From assembly GCA_030374735.1 (NCBI GenBank), contig JASCIV010000544.1, positions 1 through 17,063 of the forward strand: 17,063 nucleotides of DNA, read 5' to 3'. The DNA comes from Gracilaria caudata. Taxonomy: Eukaryota > Rhodophyta > Florideophyceae > Gracilariales > Gracilariaceae. Positions 16,567-17,063 of this stretch are shown piece by piece (positions within the stretch are counted from its first letter, which is position 1; each line of letters starts with the position of its first letter). Both the position numbers and the translations under genes were made by a program. Under the pieces are notes generated by a model. It was not told the origin of the DNA. It was given only the letters and a program-made list of their open reading frames with translations, and did no database searches.

Positions 16567-16750
16567 CTTCTCAGTTGTGTTACAGCAGGAATTGGAACAC
16601 AATTTCCATAGTAAAGAAGTGAATAAGCTGGCAAAGTCCAGCCTTGCGCTACCCCTGGCTGAACAGGTTATGATGGGCATAGACATGCTGAATGTCAAAG
16701 CGCAACTGTCGGCAAAGGTGAACTGGTTTAGGTTTCTTGGCGCAAACTGA
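16538..16750 (+). mobile_element. Second, diverged RNase H-end relic
   Basis: The frame open from 16538 to TGA 16748-16750 contains EVNKLAKSSLALPLAEQV and then DMLNVKAQL. Copy 1 reads RVDQLAKDGLNIPIAEQV and DLLDVKAAL at the equivalent place, so the two are homologous but far diverged. The zinc-knuckle part is not recognisable downstream. It starts where copy 1 ends, so two element remains lie end to end in the same orientation. Confidence 0.55.
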
Positions 16751-16988
16751 AAGATTGGCGACATTCCGATTGACATATGTGTACAGATGTTGGGGTTAAT
16801 CGAGAGAGAGGAACAAGAGAACAAAACCACGCTGTTCCATAAGCCGAGAACGGTTTGGAGCTGACGTAGAGTGTCGACTAACGAATGCAGGATCACTAAC
16901 AGGCTCTGCAACGCTTGACAGTGTTCCAGTACTCTTGATGAATCGATACGTACAGGTAGAGGCAAAGTGATGGACATAACAATAGAAG
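16751..16988 (+). other. Unassigned stretch between RNase H relic 2 and repeat copy 2
   Basis: No supported gene. Minus-strand frames here appear to be chance or relic. In the frame after the TGA at 16748 a short protein-like stretch (DIPIDICVQMLGLIEREEQE) suggests further decayed element sequence. Confidence 0.4.
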
Positions 16989-17063
16989 AATGTGACACGG
17001 AGAAAACACATCTACGTCATTCACATTGAGAACAGAGCAAGCTTCTGTACTTCTACTATTGAA
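16989..17063 (+). repeat. Repeated element, copy 2, running off the right edge
   Basis: It begins with the same 18 bp as copy 1 (AATGTGACACGGAGAAAA), lacks the 31-bp segment that follows in copy 1, and then matches copy 1 at about 81 percent over 58 bp to the last base of the window. Confidence 0.75.

Noticed and set aside
1..17063. tRNA, rRNA, CRISPR arrays, prokaryotic operons
   Set aside because: No cloverleaf with A/B boxes, no rRNA-like core, no spaced repeat array, and no ribosome-binding-site pattern was seen by eye. Distant or intron-bearing tRNAs could be missed.

Overview
This looks like nuclear DNA of a eukaryote with a compact, intron-poor genome. Very long genes are uninterrupted (a 1726-codon and a 794-codon frame). 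The proteins are nuclear eukaryotic ones: a Mediator subunit, a class I histone deacetylase and an RNA polymerase I initiation factor. My best guess is a multicellular red alga (florideophyte type), because of intronless genes with a plant-flavoured Mediator protein next to decayed retroelements. This is an inference from style; no marker fixes it.

Layout. 1-2637 is gene-poor: a 55-bp minisatellite at the left edge, a decayed minus-strand coding relic (190-926) and an unrecognised 248-codon plus-strand frame (1534-2280). 2638-7818 (minus) is a MED16-like protein that appears to carry an extra MED25-type ACID domain at its C-terminus. 7819-8431 is a GC-rich head-to-head promoter shared with 8432-10816 (plus), an Rpd3/HDAC1-type deacetylase with a long acidic tail. 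10817-11754 is the tail-to-tail spacer, with two hairpin structures and an exact match to the start of an Illumina adapter. 11755-13647 (minus) is a TAF1B/Rrn7-like Pol I factor. A second GC-rich head-to-head promoter leads into the N-terminal part of a CDC50/LEM3-like membrane protein (to about 14348).

At 14348 the CDC50-like homology stops exactly where a repeated sequence begins; a second copy starts at 16989 and runs off the right edge. From 14348 to 17063 the DNA is degenerate: a broken coiled-coil frame (14647-15766), then two diverged relics of a retrotransposon RNase H C-terminal region lying end to end (15921-16566 and 16538-16750).

The three intact genes all act in transcription: Mediator tail (Pol II), chromatin deacetylation, and Pol I initiation. 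The most interesting item is the possible MED16-MED25 fusion. The second is the CDC50-like gene cut by a repeat.
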